Below, piece by piece: positions 10,763 to 21,869 of a stretch of 64,000 nt of DNA (position 1 is its first letter; each line of letters begins with the position of its first letter). The DNA lies in contig NW_004624882.1 of NCBI RefSeq assembly GCF_000247695.1, forward strand, positions 3,470,515 through 3,534,514, given 5' to 3'. The DNA comes from Heterocephalus glaber (taxonomy: Eukaryota; Chordata; Mammalia; Rodentia; Bathyergidae). Position numbers and translations under genes: made by a program. Under the pieces are notes generated by a model. That model was given only the letters and a program-made list of their open reading frames with translations. It was not told where the DNA came from and made no database searches.

Positions 10763-11471
10763 TGTAGTAGAAAGAATAATGGCCCCCAAAGTGTCCATAT
10801 CCTAATCCCTAAAATCTGATGTGGGGAAAGGGCCTTACACATATAGTTTAGGCAAGGATCTTGAGATGTGACAGTCCAGGTAAACCCAATGTAATCTAAA
10901 GAGTTCTTATAACTGGGGGGATGGCAGAAGAGTTAGAGAAGGAAATCTTGGGGTCAAATTGATGTCAAAGGGATGCAATTGTGGAAAGACTCAACCATCA
11001 TTTGACTTTAAAGATGAAAGATGGGCTATTAGGTAAGGAATGTAGGCCACCCCTTGAAGCAGAAAGAGACAAGGAAATGGATTCTGTCCTAGACCTTCCA
11101 AAAAGTACACAGCCCTGAAGACATCTTTTTAAATCTTTTTTTTTCTCAGCACTGGGATGGAATGGCTTTCATGCTGAGCTACATCCCCAGGCCTTTTTAT
11201 TTTTCATTTTAAAAAAATTTTAGACAAGGTCTTTCTAAGTTGCTAAATGGCTCAGTATGGGCTTGAACTTGTGGATCCTCCTGCCTCAGCCTCCCAGAGT
11301 TCTGACATTACAGATGTGTGTCTCCATGCCTGGCTCCAAACAACATCTTGATTTGAGCCCAGTGAGATTCATCCAGACTTTCTTTTTCCAGATTTATAAA
11401 ATGATAAATTCCCTTTGTTTTAAGCCACTAAATTTGTGATAAATTATTACAGATGCTTCACAAATCTAATA
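10763..11471 (+). mobile_element. MLT1-type MaLR LTR, interrupted by a B1-dID SINE
   Basis: It begins TGTAGTAGAAAGAATAATGG and keeps TCCATATCCTAATCCC, GGATCTTGAGATG, CCAATGTAATC, CAGCCCTGAAGACATC and TTGTTTTAAGCCACTAAATT in the MLT1 order. The SINE at 11131-11338 splits it, and the sequence resumes at AACATCTTGATTTGAGCCC. Confidence 0.8.
11131..11338 (-). repeat. B1-dID composite SINE inserted in the MLT1 LTR
   Basis: The plus strand shows an inverted ID part (ACTGGGATGGAATGGC, GAGCTACATCCCCAGGCC) and then an inverted B1 part (GACAAGGTCTTTCTAAGTTG, CCTCCTGCCTCAGCCTCCC). A short ACATCTT duplication at 11121-11127 and 11343-11349 brackets it. Confidence 0.8.
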
Positions 11472-12590
11472 TTGTTGTCATTTTATAATATGCACTTTGA
11501 AAATGTCATCCATTCTTCTGCGTAGTCTTAAAAAGTTAGCTCATGACAAATTTGAATGGCTTTAATAAAGTAGTTAGAGCTGAGATCTGAGCTTTGATAA
11601 TTTTCAGTCATGCAAATGGATAATAATACTACGTCCTTGCAGGTGACTCTAAGTTCATATGAAAAAGCACACCTATTCGACACACAGCAATAGTTACATC
11701 ATAAAGTAACTGAAAGTTCATTCCAAGTCTCCTACTTATTGGGAACAGAGCATATAGGGCCATGCTCCATAGGTAATGCATGCTGAATATACATTGATTA
11801 CCAATACAAGGAATTCAGATGTCCAGGAGGTGGCCTTTGGACCTACAGATTTGGCCTGGCCTTAGAGTCTGCTGATTGGCTGTCTGAAACCTATTTCTAT
11901 AATAGAACTTAGGGATCATACATCCAGAATTGTTTCTCAAATAGATCTAGCAATAGTAGCTTGGGAAATATACCATCAGCTAGATTGGGAAAGAGGTTAA
12001 GCTATTTGAAGAGACTTAGCACCCTAGATGGATTATGATTTTCTGTTAATCAAATTAAGCGCTACCACCCAATCTTTACAATAGAGTGCACTGAAAGAAT
12101 GATTCAACAGCAAAATATTTTAAGAACAATCCATATGGAAACCATTGGCAATAATGCATCCTGAATAGTCCTCCTTCTGGCATCAAAGAGTCTCCTCTCT
12201 TTTAGCTGACACCCCCAGCAGGCATATGAATTGTGCAGTAATAACCACTAACCAGTATAAGGAGATATCTAGGCAGAGGGAATAGGCCAAGCTAAAGCCT
12301 TAAAAGAGTACAGTGTAGTTCAAAAACTAAAATTTAGTTTGGTTGATATAGAGAAGGTTGAAGGAGCCAGGTGAAGTCGGCAAAACAGAGATTAGAGGTT
12401 GCAGAAGTGAAACTATGTAGTGTTAGTCACCATAAAGAGTGTGGCAAAGTTTTTGGCTTTAACCCAAGAATTATAGTAACCCCCTGTAACATTTTAACCA
12501 GGCTAAATAAGGCCTGGATTTGAACTTTCAATAGACCATATATGAGAGAAAGTCTTGAAATGAGTCAAGATATGATAAACATACGATTAA
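11472..12590. other. unassigned sequence
   Basis: No gene or confident repeat was seen. Frames are short and random. Confidence 0.3.
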
Positions 12591-13250
12591 GAGAATGCAG
12601 GACATAAACTCATTATCGGACCCAGTAACTCTAATCTTGGAAATGAAATGTGTGGCAACATCAATCATTGTAGCCAAAAAGTGGAAACAATTCCAAATGT
12701 CCATCAATAGATTGATAAATAAAATGTGGTCTCTCTGTACGATGGAATATTGCTCAGCTGTAAAAAGGAATGACGTACTAATTCATAGATTAACATAGAT
12801 TAACCTTGAAAGCATTATGCCAAGTGAAAGGAGCCAAGCACAATAGGCCACATATTAAATTATTCCATTTATATGAAATAACTAGAAAAGGCAAATCTTA
12901 CATTTTTTTTTTTTGGTACCGGAGATCGAACTCAGGACCTTGTGCTTTTGAGGCAGGTGGCAGAACCACTGAGCTAAATCCCCAGCCTGAGAAAAGGCAA
13001 ATCTACAGATATGAAAAGTAGATTCATTGCCCCCTGGGCCTGGGGTGAGAATGGAGATTAACTGTAAATAAGCATTAGACATCTCCTTGGGCTAATAGAA
13101 ATGCTCAGAAACTGGATTTAGGTGATGGTTGTACAATTCTGTGAAATTGCTAAAAAATCATGGAGGTGTATGCATACGTAAGCAAATTTGGTGATATGTA
13201 AATCACACCTAAACAAACTTCACCAAAACAAAAAGAAAAAAAAAAAACTG
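12590..13250 (+). mobile_element. old LINE-1 3' part (ORF2 C-terminus and 3' UTR), interrupted by an ID SINE
   Basis: The motif CCAAATGTCCATCAATAGAT, then ATGGAATATTGCTCAGCTGT, CCAAGTGAAAGGAGCCAA and, in the 3' UTR, TGATGGTTGTACAATTCTG, are standard L1M landmarks in order. The element ends in an A-rich tract at about 13230-13248. The insertion at 12899-12990 splits it. Confidence 0.85.
12899..12990 (-). repeat. young ID SINE inserted in LINE-1
   Basis: The plus strand starts with a T run, then GGTACCGGAGATCGAACTC (inverted B box) and ends GAGCTAAATCCCCAGCCT (inverted A box). A perfect 14-bp duplication, GAAAAGGCAAATCT, lies at 12885-12898 and 12991-13004. Confidence 0.9.
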
Positions 13251-14333
13251 TGGTAATGCAAAGAAGACAAGATGGTAGCTTCAACCAAAGAAAGGGTATT
13301 GGGAATAAAAAGTAAAGAAGTGATTGAAACCATTAAAGTCAATATAGTCGGCTGTGATGACTGAAAAATTTTGCACTTTGACCAAGAGGCATTGAAAAAA
13401 GCTCATGGTTCTTTGCTATCCTGGCACTGGATGCTTGCTTTGTTGGAAGACAGAGGTCTCTGGCTTTGGAGGGGAAGTTACCCCACGGTCAATGGCTTTA
13501 GATTGAGTAGTAGCTCTCTGCTGATGATAATGCAGAGAATTTTTGCATACTAATTTTCTTGGATCAGAAAGGAGGCATTGAGAATTAGCTCAATACTTTA
13601 GACTAAAATGTACGGAGGCACTGAAAACAACTGTAGTACAATGTCTGTCGAACACAACTTTCTTCATATTTCTCAATCAATTTTCCAAAGCAAGAATAAG
13701 GATATCTGGGTTCTTGAGTTAATACTCCTTTCCACATCAAGTACAGTGACATTTAGTTTCCCTTGAGGAATATTTAAGTTGTGAGGTCCCCCTGAGGTAG
13801 CTTTAGAGCCAAGAAAATATCAATGATCTTTCTGTTTTCCCCTTGAGACACAATAAAATCCAGGCTCTGATTGGTTGTTTGGGTGACACCTAGTCTTGTT
13901 TTGATGGAGTTTGATAAAACAAGTAAGAAGATCCATTTTTCCCAGGCCCCTGAAATCCATGCAGTGATAAGAAAATTGTGTTAGACTATGTTTCTCCTGC
14001 CAGGACATAGAGTTCTCCAAGTAGTCTGATACCCCCCAAGGGGTGGTCAAACCTTTCAGCATATGGTTAGTTAATCTAGTTTACGCCGGGTTATCGGTGG
14101 GTCGGCTGGGAGGTCAGAAGCCACAACATGAACATGAGAAGCCTGCTTGGAGTTCTGAATTGTAAAACAACTTTTAAGAATTTGGGATGGGGGACAAGGG
14201 ATATTTAGGGTAGGGTTAAGAGGGGGAACACTCTCAAGGTACTGTTTCTTTCCTGCTTTATTTTGACAGCTTTTTGCTATGTTGCCTTTTCTCTTCTAAG
14301 AGATCAGAATCACCTGCCTTTCTGATATGATCA
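13251..14333. other. unassigned sequence
   Basis: No exon or repeat was recognised with confidence. Confidence 0.3.
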
Positions 14334-14418
14334 GGCCTGGGATTTAGCTCAGTGGTTTTGCCGCCTCCTGTGCAAGTGCAAAGACCGGAGTTCGATCCCT
14401 GGTACGAAAAAAAAAAAA
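14334..14418 (+). repeat. young ID SINE
   Basis: Reads GGCCTGGGATTTAGCTCAGT as tRNA-like A box, GGAGTTCGATCCCTGGTAC as B box, and ends in a 12-base A tail. Confidence 0.88.
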
Positions 14419-15593
14419 TTACTCTCTGCATTTACATTTCTGCAGTTGGTAGGCAGATGTTGTAGAGTTCTGTTCCACAAAAATGTTCTCAGCACATCAC
14501 TAATTTTAAGCTAAGACTTGGGACACTTGATTTAAAGCAAGATATTTCTTCTGCTTAAAGTATCTTGAGAGAGATGTTTGGAAACAGCAGTGTAAGCTAT
14601 GAGTTTTGTCCAGAGAAAAACAAATGCATCTGGCACTCTAATGTGTTGTAGATGTGAAGCTTCATAACACAGGCAAGTTGAGGTAGCAAGAAGGATGCTT
14701 GGCATTGCCTGTTGATCAATTTATCTTCTTGGGAATATCATATGCTATCCCTGTACCCCTGAGAATTATCCATGGAGAACCTGGGAAAATTTCTCATTTA
14801 CAAAAGATCTTTTTAAAGTTCTAACATGTTGGAAATACAGTCATATTCTGCTGCCTTTTAAATAAGAAAAAGTGAGAGATGACTTATTGAACTTAATAGA
14901 GCCTTGTTTTCTTTCTTTTCTATTTAATTCCTTATAAGTCTTCAAGTCACACTATTTGCTTTGACAATAGCAAGGCATTTTTGAGCCCACGCACTTGAGA
15001 AACAAATGAACAAACTGAATTCCATGCCGCCTGACAGAGCACTGAGTAAAATGTAAGCTCAAATTGGATTACAAGATTTTTAGTAAGAGACAAGAGTTAA
15101 GAGGCAGATGGAAGCCAACCCAGATTTCTCATGCTGGATTTGAAGATCTTGGAGCTTGAAATAACAAGTCGTGGTTCCAAATAAACTTATTAGGGAATTA
15201 CGGAAAGAAGATAAGCATAGAATGGTATGTTGAGCAGACTTTGTCGACAATAGCATTTGGAAATCTGGACACAGAAACTTACAGAGTGACACGGAGAGCT
15301 TTCCTTTTGGGTCGAAGCAAAATTATTTGAATTTTTTGGCATTTACTACTTAATGGCTTTATTTTATGGAATTTAAGATATGATTTAACTCACAGGGAAC
15401 AACAGAGAAAGTACATTTTTCTTGGTAAATATATGGTTTAAATTATATTTGATGCATATAAATATACAAACACTTCTGGTTTAAATTCTATTACAAATAC
15501 ACATGCACCTATACACACATATCTGTGTTGTTTAAAGTCTATTCATTATATAGTTACATACAGGTGCAATCAATATACAGTGACTGTTGAATA
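14419..15593. other. unassigned sequence
   Basis: No gene or repeat was recognised. Confidence 0.3.
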
Positions 15594-16496
15594 TTTTTTC
15601 AAGAAGGGAAAGGATTTATTAGAAATCTCCAGGACAAGGCCCGGGAGCAGTGACTGGGCTCAGAGTTCTCACACTCACAAAGAGAAGGCAGCAGTGAAGA
15701 CTGCCTGCCTGTCTTCACCTGATCAAAGCAGCTTTGTGCTTACAGAAACCATCTCCTCCTCCTGCAAGGAAAATGCAGGCCCTGGATGCAAACTAGGAGG
15801 ATGGGAATGGCTTTTCTTACTTTCATCAGTCTGTTCTCAAGGGGCCGAAGTTGGGCCTAAAAGGAGCAGGGGCTGGGGCCTGGCTGCTCCCCCTCCTTGA
15901 CATTTCTAAATGGTTTTCTTTATTTATATGCAAGACAAAAAGTCAAAGCAGCATTAATTTAGGGGAACCAAAAAAAGGGTGAAAAAAGAAAAGACACAGA
16001 GGGGCAGTGAAAGGAGTCAGTAAGCATCCAGGAGAGAGAAGTAGGAAGAGCCAGTGTCCACCCAGGGCAGAGCATGCAGCAGAGCATCTGTGCTGCAAGG
16101 CCTTCCTTCCACTGCCTGGCTGGCAGCCAGATGGCAGAGGAATGGCCAGAGTCACTATAGAGTGCCCTGGAGCCCTGTCTGGCCCCTGACTTAGGGAATA
16201 TCTTGGATTTGCTCCAGTCTACTTCCCACTTTCACCATGGCCAACTTGAAGAAGCTTTTAACTCTCCTGTGCAAAATCCTTTGAGAATTTCTTCACTTTC
16301 AGGAGCTCATCTGCAATCATTGTGGGAGAGGTGATGGTCAAAGACTCGAGCATGTTGGACATGCAAACCATAGGCTCTAAGAGTTTGTCACCAGGGCCAT
16401 CCATCCAAATCATCTCTATGGCCCCTGGGTCCCCTGGCAAGCATGGAGTCGAGAGATATTCGATCATAATGCTAGGGTTGTTGTGGGAAGGACCAC

Positions 16497-16500
<4 letters not shown>
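15594..16500 (-). pseudogene. unidentified processed retrocopy or terminal exon
   Basis: On the minus strand a frame open from the (TA)n tract encodes about 82 residues, including [16 protein letters not shown] and [18 protein letters not shown], and ends in TAA near 16258. The composition and the Met/Cys-rich middle look like genuine protein, unlike the random frames around it. Downstream runs a long 3' UTR-like stretch with two AATAAA signals (complements at 15919-15924 and 15615-15620). About 15 bases past the second is a short A-rich run at 15594-15600. These are marks of an mRNA 3' end. The 5' edge falls exactly at the (TA)n microsatellite at 16501-16544, so it could be a truncated retrocopy whose 5' junction was overgrown by the repeat. 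It could also be a real last exon with a TATATAG acceptor. I see no target-site duplication and cannot name the family. Confidence 0.5.

Positions 16501-16544
<44 letters not shown>
16501..16544. repeat. (TA)n microsatellite
   Basis: Twenty-two uninterrupted TA units, lying at the 5' edge of the retrocopy-like sequence on its left. Confidence 0.98.
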
Positions 16545-16547
<3 letters not shown>

Positions 16548-17479
16548 TGTATTTAAAAACACACATGTTTTAAAATCTATGTATTCCCTGTATGCCTACC
16601 CAGATGACACTATTGCATTTGGAACTTGCTTTGCCTCCTATTAGCTCTGTGGCAACTTATTTGTCTGAGATTCACTTTTCTCACTAGTGTGTGGCAATAC
16701 AATACTAATACCTTACCTAGACATTTAAATAAAATTATATGACATAATTTATGTTTAACACAGAGCTCAACACACATTGCGTGTCATTATTATCAGAGTA
16801 TTCTATTTTATTACAATATCACTATTGTAAAAAATAACCAATGGGAAGCAGTGCATTTTCCAATAATTGCATCTTCCAAGAGCTACATTATTGAAAATTG
16901 AGACTTTTACTATTTGATGACATCAAAGTTTCTTTTCTCTTTTTAAAAACATACATTTTGGACTTTGACTCAAGAGAGGCTGGCACTTTAATGGCACGGA
17001 CTAGCGTGTTGATGCAGAAAAAAAAAACTGAGCCCAAGTAGTCACTGACTCCTCAAGAGGAAACCAGCATCCTACTATATGGTTTCCAAAGCAAAATGTG
17101 CTTGAGCCAGGCTGCAGTCAGTGCCAAAGCTGTCTGGTGAGGGTGGTGCATAGGTTACAGCAATGCAGCAGGGGATTGTAAGCAGGTTCATTACTTCAGT
17201 TCAGACTGGTGGGAATGTGGTAATTCCAGGCACCCAGCTGCCTTAAAATTGGTGTCAGAATCAGAACAGGAAGCCCCATCCTGTTATAAAGACTCACTGA
17301 GCAAAGACCTGAATTTCCATAGATAGAGAATTGATGTTTGGAATGACCCTTGCTAATGTACCCTTTCAAGGGGAAGAACACCAAGGAAATACACCCAAAC
17401 ACCACTCCCATGACCAATTCTATTATATGCCTCTGCGCATCCAACATGTGACATCTGGACCATAAAATAAGATAGTACA
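16545..17479. other. unassigned sequence
   Basis: A minus-strand frame of 94 codons at 17196-17480 has no recognisable domain. No clear repeat family was seen. Confidence 0.3.
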
Positions 17480-17800
17480 AATGTTTTAGTCAAAGTATAT
17501 AACAGCAGGTGCTATAAGGAGCAGAGACTTCACCCAGAAATTGTTCATTTCACACTTGCATTTGGCGCCAGTGCAGTTGATCAGTGAGCGTGAAAGAGGA
17601 GTCCATGTAGCTGTTTGGGGCTCCAGGTTCTTTCCATCTAGTGGTAGTGCCATTCCTAAGGCCTCAGAGGTCTTCGCTGTGTTCTCAACATCTGGCCAGG
17701 AAATGAGTGAAGAGAGAGTTTCAAGAGCCATCCATATAAGAGGTTTCAGGAGCCAGGCCACTTGCCATGGGCCGACTCTACTCCCTGGCCTTACTCACCT
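17480..17800 (-). repeat. probable degraded LTR fragment
   Basis: The complement contains TATGGATGGCTCTTGAAACT, TTTCCTGGCCAGATGTTGAG and a GATGGAAAGAACCTGGAGC motif. These recall mammalian LTR sequences that carry a GATGGAAGGAACCTGGG block. The family was not established. Confidence 0.35.
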
Positions 17801-18314
17801 GTAAAGGGGCTTAGAAATGTTTAGATTTGAGCCTAGGAGGGCTTGGTGAACACAAGGTAATGTTTCTGCCGGGATAACATTTTAATATCTGATTAGAATG
17901 TGATGGATCTTGAAATGGGACAGTATTTAAAGTCAGTTGTATAAATTGGGAAATAGATTCTCTTTATATTTCGACAGGAAAAAATTTATACTTTTTGACA
18001 AGAAAATAAAATACTAAAAACTCTTGGATTCCATAGAGACCCACTCTTACTCTGTCAACTTCTTATCCCTCTTTCTTTCACTCCTCTCCCCTAAGCTGTC
18101 CTTCTGGGGTATTGAGGTCAGTGTGGGGACAATGAGCAAGTGAACTGGCAGCATAGAGGGCCTTAGGAGTAATTGTAAAGCCACCTTCCAGACACTGTGC
18201 TAACCCACAGCATTTGTTATTGAAAATATAACTGAGACATCACCAGAGTCACAGTCTTGAATTGCTTCCTGTCAAAGACCAACTGGAATAGCTGATTTCT
18301 TCTAATCATGATTT
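17801..18314. other. unassigned sequence
   Basis: No gene or repeat was recognised. Confidence 0.3.
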
Positions 18315-18361
18315 TCCTAAGTTAGTGTTTCCCAGCTTGGTTATATTCAAGAATCATCTGC
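18315..18361 (+). mobile_element. MER5A-like hAT element, left part
   Basis: AGTTAGTGTTTCCCAGCTTG then CAAGAATCATCTG matches the MER5A opening (CAGTGGTTCTCAAACTT..AGAATCACCTG). It is cut off where the LTR begins. Confidence 0.5.
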
Positions 18362-18894
18362 TGTTTCATAGTGGACAGGCTCTATGATGACCCCAGTGAT
18401 CTTCTCCTCCTGGTGTTACCACTCTGTAGATGCTACCTCAGATGTGTGTGGGACCTATGACTTGCTTTTAACCAATAGGATATTGTAAAGGTGATGAGAT
18501 GTCATTTCCATGATTACACTACAAAGATTCTAGCCCCTGTCTTTCTAGAAGACTCTCTCTTACTGGCTTTGATAAATCCAACTCCTATGTTGGAGAGGCT
18601 CACTTGATAAGGAGTTAAAGGCAGTATCCAAATACCCAGTAAAGAACCCAGGCCCTTGGTCAAAAAGCCCTTGAATAACTGAATTCTACCAATGGCCAAA
18701 GTGAGCTTAGAAGGAATCAAATCATCAGATATCACCTCAGCAGATGACAGGACCGCAGCCTCATGAGACCAAGAAGCAGAAGAATTAGGTAAAACTATCC
18801 AGATTCCTGATGCACAAAACCTGAAATAATAAATATATGTGCTCTGAGCTGCTAAAGTTTTGATAATTTGTATGCAACAGTTGGAACTAATACA
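18362..18894 (+). mobile_element. MLT1-type MaLR LTR inserted in MER5A-like DNA
   Basis: Begins TGTTTCATAGTGGAC. Near its end it has CCTGAAATAATAAATATATG as signal region, GCTGCTAAAGTTTTGATAAT and a GGAACTAATACA terminus, the standard 3' end of MLT1 LTRs. The middle keeps AACCCAGGCCC and GCCTCATGAGACC. Confidence 0.65.
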
Positions 18895-19040
18895 AATGCA
18901 CATGAAAATGCAGATTCTTGAGTCCTAGCCACAGAATCTGTGTATCAGGGCTGGAGAAGGATTTAAGAATCTGGATTGTATACTATCACCTAAGACGATT
19001 CCATTGTACTGGGCTTCTTACATCCAGTTAGACTTGTCAA
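18895..19040 (+). mobile_element. MER5A-like hAT element, right part
   Basis: AAATGCAGATTCTTGAGTCC and ACAGAATCTGTGTATCAGGG fit the MER5A middle (AAATGCAGATTCCTGGG..AGAATCTCTGGGG). It continues the piece at 18315-18361 across the inserted LTR. Confidence 0.5.
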
Positions 19041-19145
19041 GAAGTTACCAAACTCAGCTCTACTATTTTTAGTCCAAGAGAAATGACCAAGAGATGGTGC
19101 TACATAGTCTATATTTTAATTGTTTTTGTCTCAGTCTATGATGAA

Positions 19146-19635
19146 GAATTGTATTTGTTTTCTATTGTTGCCATAGTACATTAACACAGATTTAGTAACT
19201 AGAGCAAAATATGTTTATTTTATAATTCTGGAGATCCTAAGTCTGCAGTGGTTCTCACTAGGCTAAAATGAACGTTGTCAGCAGGACCGGCTTTTTCAGG
19301 GAGCTAAAGAGAATCTGCTTCTTTCCACTTCCCAGCTTCTAGAGGTTGCTGCATTCTTTGGCCCATGACCACCTTACAACAGTGGCATCACTGACCTCTG
19401 CTTCTGTCATCATAGCTTCTTCTCTGACTGAGCATTCTGCTTCTTTCTTTCCCACGTAGGAACTCTTGCGATTATCTTAGACCCAACATGACAATTTAGG
19501 GCCATCTCTTCATCGTAAGATCCTTAACTGATAATCTCTGTGAAGTTTCTTTTGCCATACAAGATAGCATTCACAGGTCCGGAGGTTAGGACATGGTTAT
19601 CTTCAGTGGGGGGTGTTCTGCCTACCATAAGACCC
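19146..19635 (-). mobile_element. MLT1-type MaLR LTR, antisense
   Basis: The plus strand opens TTGTTTTCTATTGTTGCCAT and carries TTTATAATTCTGGAGATCC, CCCAGCTTCTAGAGGTTGCT, a GCATTCTTTGGCCCATG motif and a terminal GGTTAGGACATGG, the reverse complement of an MLT1 LTR. Confidence 0.8.
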
Positions 19636-20818
19636 ATCAAATAAAATATCTATATCTCAATGCAAGCGAAATGTTAGTCTCCTTCTGTACATTATGGAAA
19701 CTATGTAACTTGTCTTGTTTTTCTTTCTGCCTTGGCTACCTTGACTCTCGGCAACTAATCATCCTTTTCAATTCTAATGACTTGGCTGCACTTGGTTTCT
19801 AATCTCACCACTTCCCTTGGTTCATTATGTGGCTCTCACTCTTTTATCGTTACTTAAGTGGTTCTGTTTTGTTTGTGTCACTTATTATAAGCTGATTTTG
19901 AAACATAACTAGAATTTACAAATTTCCACATTTAGGCTTAACTCTTAAATCCCCCCGATTTCTAATCTCTTAACTTCCAAAGCTACCTTCCAGTGAAACA
20001 TGTTCACACTTGGTACCTGGACTTTCTCTCATATATATCTCATTTCACCTTCCCTTTGAGACCATCCTCCCCACAGCCATTCCTAGCCTTCCAAGCCATC
20101 GGCCAACCTAGTTGCCAACTTCCCTCAAGGGACTATGGGTGAGTAGTTCACCCTCCATCCACTGGCTAGATTCTGCTGAGGCCCTTTATGCTGTGATGGA
20201 TGAACTAAACTCTGAACTCTGGATTGGACTGTTCATGGAAGAAAGATCTTCTGCACTGATTTCAAATACATAGGGCTCATTAGAGTACTTGAACAAATTG
20301 TCCTAGAAACTCCTGTAATAGCCACACACCTCAGGGAGACAAATAATATTATCCATATGTTACAAGAGGAAATATTGAGTCAAAGAATGCAGAAAGAGCT
20401 ACAGATTCTATTTCTTTGGGAAAATGTTCTTGGTTTCAGGGTTTTAGATGACTTAGATAGATGAATCCCAGTCCCAGTTTTCCATTTCATCAGTACACCC
20501 CAATTGTTGTTAGAAGTGGTTTCACAAAATAATTTTGTTAGCCTAATTAAAATATATATATTTCAGATACCACATTTTTGAATGGTCAGAGGAGCAGAGA
20601 AGGTAATGAAATTTTAAGAAACATGACGATTAAATTATCTGTCAAAATAGTTTAAAGTTATGCATATATGTGCAGCCTAAGTTTTTATAAAACGAATACA
20701 TGTTTAACTACTTTCTCCTTGTGCCAAATTCTGTCCATGCCTCAAAGACCAACTCAAATGCCCTAGTGGCATGAACACCTAATGTATCATCTATATTATA
20801 TACAAATGTATGCTTACA

Positions 20819-20819
<1 letters not shown>
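19636..20819. other. unassigned sequence
   Basis: No exon was recognised. 20320-20440 may be a decayed MIR on the minus strand. Confidence 0.3.

Positions 20820-20859
<40 letters not shown>
20820..20859. repeat. (TA)n microsatellite
   Basis: About 19 uninterrupted TA units. Confidence 0.98.
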
Positions 20860-20863
<4 letters not shown>

Positions 20864-21062
20864 ATAAGCAAATATAGAAATATAATACATTTGTAATACA
20901 AATGTATGAATTATCTGTGGATATCTTCTTTCCTCTTCAGGCTCAGATGTGTGAGGCCACAGTAGATCCTAGAATCATCCTTTGATGTTCTACAAAGCTC
21001 AATATCACTGTTTATAATTTGAATGTAGTTCATCCGTGAATGAACGAATAAGGAAGTGAGAG

Positions 21063-21128
21063 AAGTAATCCTCTTGCCTCAGCTTCCCAAGTAGCTGGGA
21101 TTGCAGCCATGCACCACCACACTCAGTT
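21063..21128 (-). repeat. B1 SINE fragment
   Basis: AATCCTCTTGCCTCAGCTTC, AAGTAGCTGGGATTGCAG and CATGCACCACCACACTC are the reverse complement of the B1 5' part. Confidence 0.75.
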
Positions 21129-21149
21129 TATGATTTATTAGATGATAAT

Positions 21150-21335
21150 GTTTGAGTACCTACTGAATGCAAGTGTTTGAGATGAGCATTTGCCATACAG
21201 TATTTCACCCCATAATAATCCTAGAGGTAGTGTGATTCTCCTCTTTTTATGAATGAAGAAACAGTGGCTCAGAGTTATCGAGTAACTTGCTGAAAATCAT
21301 AAAAGAAGCTATAAAGAGGGAATTAAAACACAGGT
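21150..21335 (-). repeat. MIR SINE
   Basis: TTTGAGTACCTACTGAATGC, CATAATAATCCTAGAGGTAG and ATGAAGAAACAGTGGCTCAG follow the inverted MIR consensus in order. Confidence 0.75.
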
Positions 21336-21342
21336 CATCAGC

Positions 21343-21427
21343 TGGGCAAGCACAGTGGTGCACGCCTATAATCCCAACAGTCTAGTAGGCTGAGGCTGGA
21401 GTAATCCAAGTTGGCCTAGCCTGGGGA
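21343..21427 (+). repeat. B1-dID SINE, left part (split by an LTR)
   Basis: GCACAGTGGTGCACGCCTAT, AATCCCAACAGTCTAGTAGG and GGCCTAGCCTGGGGA are B1. The element resumes at 21758 after the inserted LTR. Confidence 0.8.
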
Positions 21428-21432
21428 GCTAC

Positions 21433-21752
21433 TGGGTTGTTCAGATTTCCCACTGTTGAGACACAGTACCCAAGACTCACAAATTAAAGGAAGAAAGGTT
21501 TAATTTGGCTCGTTGTCTCAGGGGATTCAGTTCGTGGTAGGCTGGCTGGAGCCAGAACAGAAGCATCATGGCAGAAGGGCATAGAGGAACAAGAAAGATT
21601 AGTTCATGGAAGCCAGCAAGCAGAGCAGAAGAACAATGCCAGAGAGGAAGGGGCCAGGGACCACACATAGACCCCAATGCCACATCCCCATGGTTAAATC
21701 ACCTTCTGAGCTAATGAGACTTTTGGGAAACATTTTAGCTCTAACTGTAACA
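21433..21752 (-). mobile_element. MaLR solo LTR inserted inside a SINE
   Basis: On the minus strand it runs from TGTTACAGTTAGAGC to GAACAACCCA. It has CCTTCCTCTCTGGC, TTCTGTTCTGGC and a CCAAATTAAACCTTTC signal region. A near-perfect 5-bp duplication (GCTAC at 21428-21432, GCAAC at 21753-21757) brackets it exactly where the SINE is broken. Confidence 0.8.
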
Positions 21753-21757
21753 GCAAC

Positions 21758-21868
21758 TTAGTGTGTTAGTGAATCCTGTCTCAAAATAAAAAATAAAAAG
21801 GCAAGAGAGCTGGGGTTATAGCTCAGTATAAAGTCCCTGGGTTCAATCCTCAGTATTGGAAAAAAAAA
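21758..21868 (+). repeat. B1-dID SINE, right part
   Basis: GTGAATCCTGTCTCAAAATA is the B1 3' end. GAGCTGGGGTTATAGCTCAG and GGGTTCAATCCTCAGTATTG are the ID half, followed by an A tail. Confidence 0.8.
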
Positions 21869-21869
21869 G

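Noticed and set aside
14334..14418. tRNA gene
   Set aside because: The A and B boxes belong to a tRNA-derived ID SINE; there is no cloverleaf, and the A tail and many copies identify it as a SINE.
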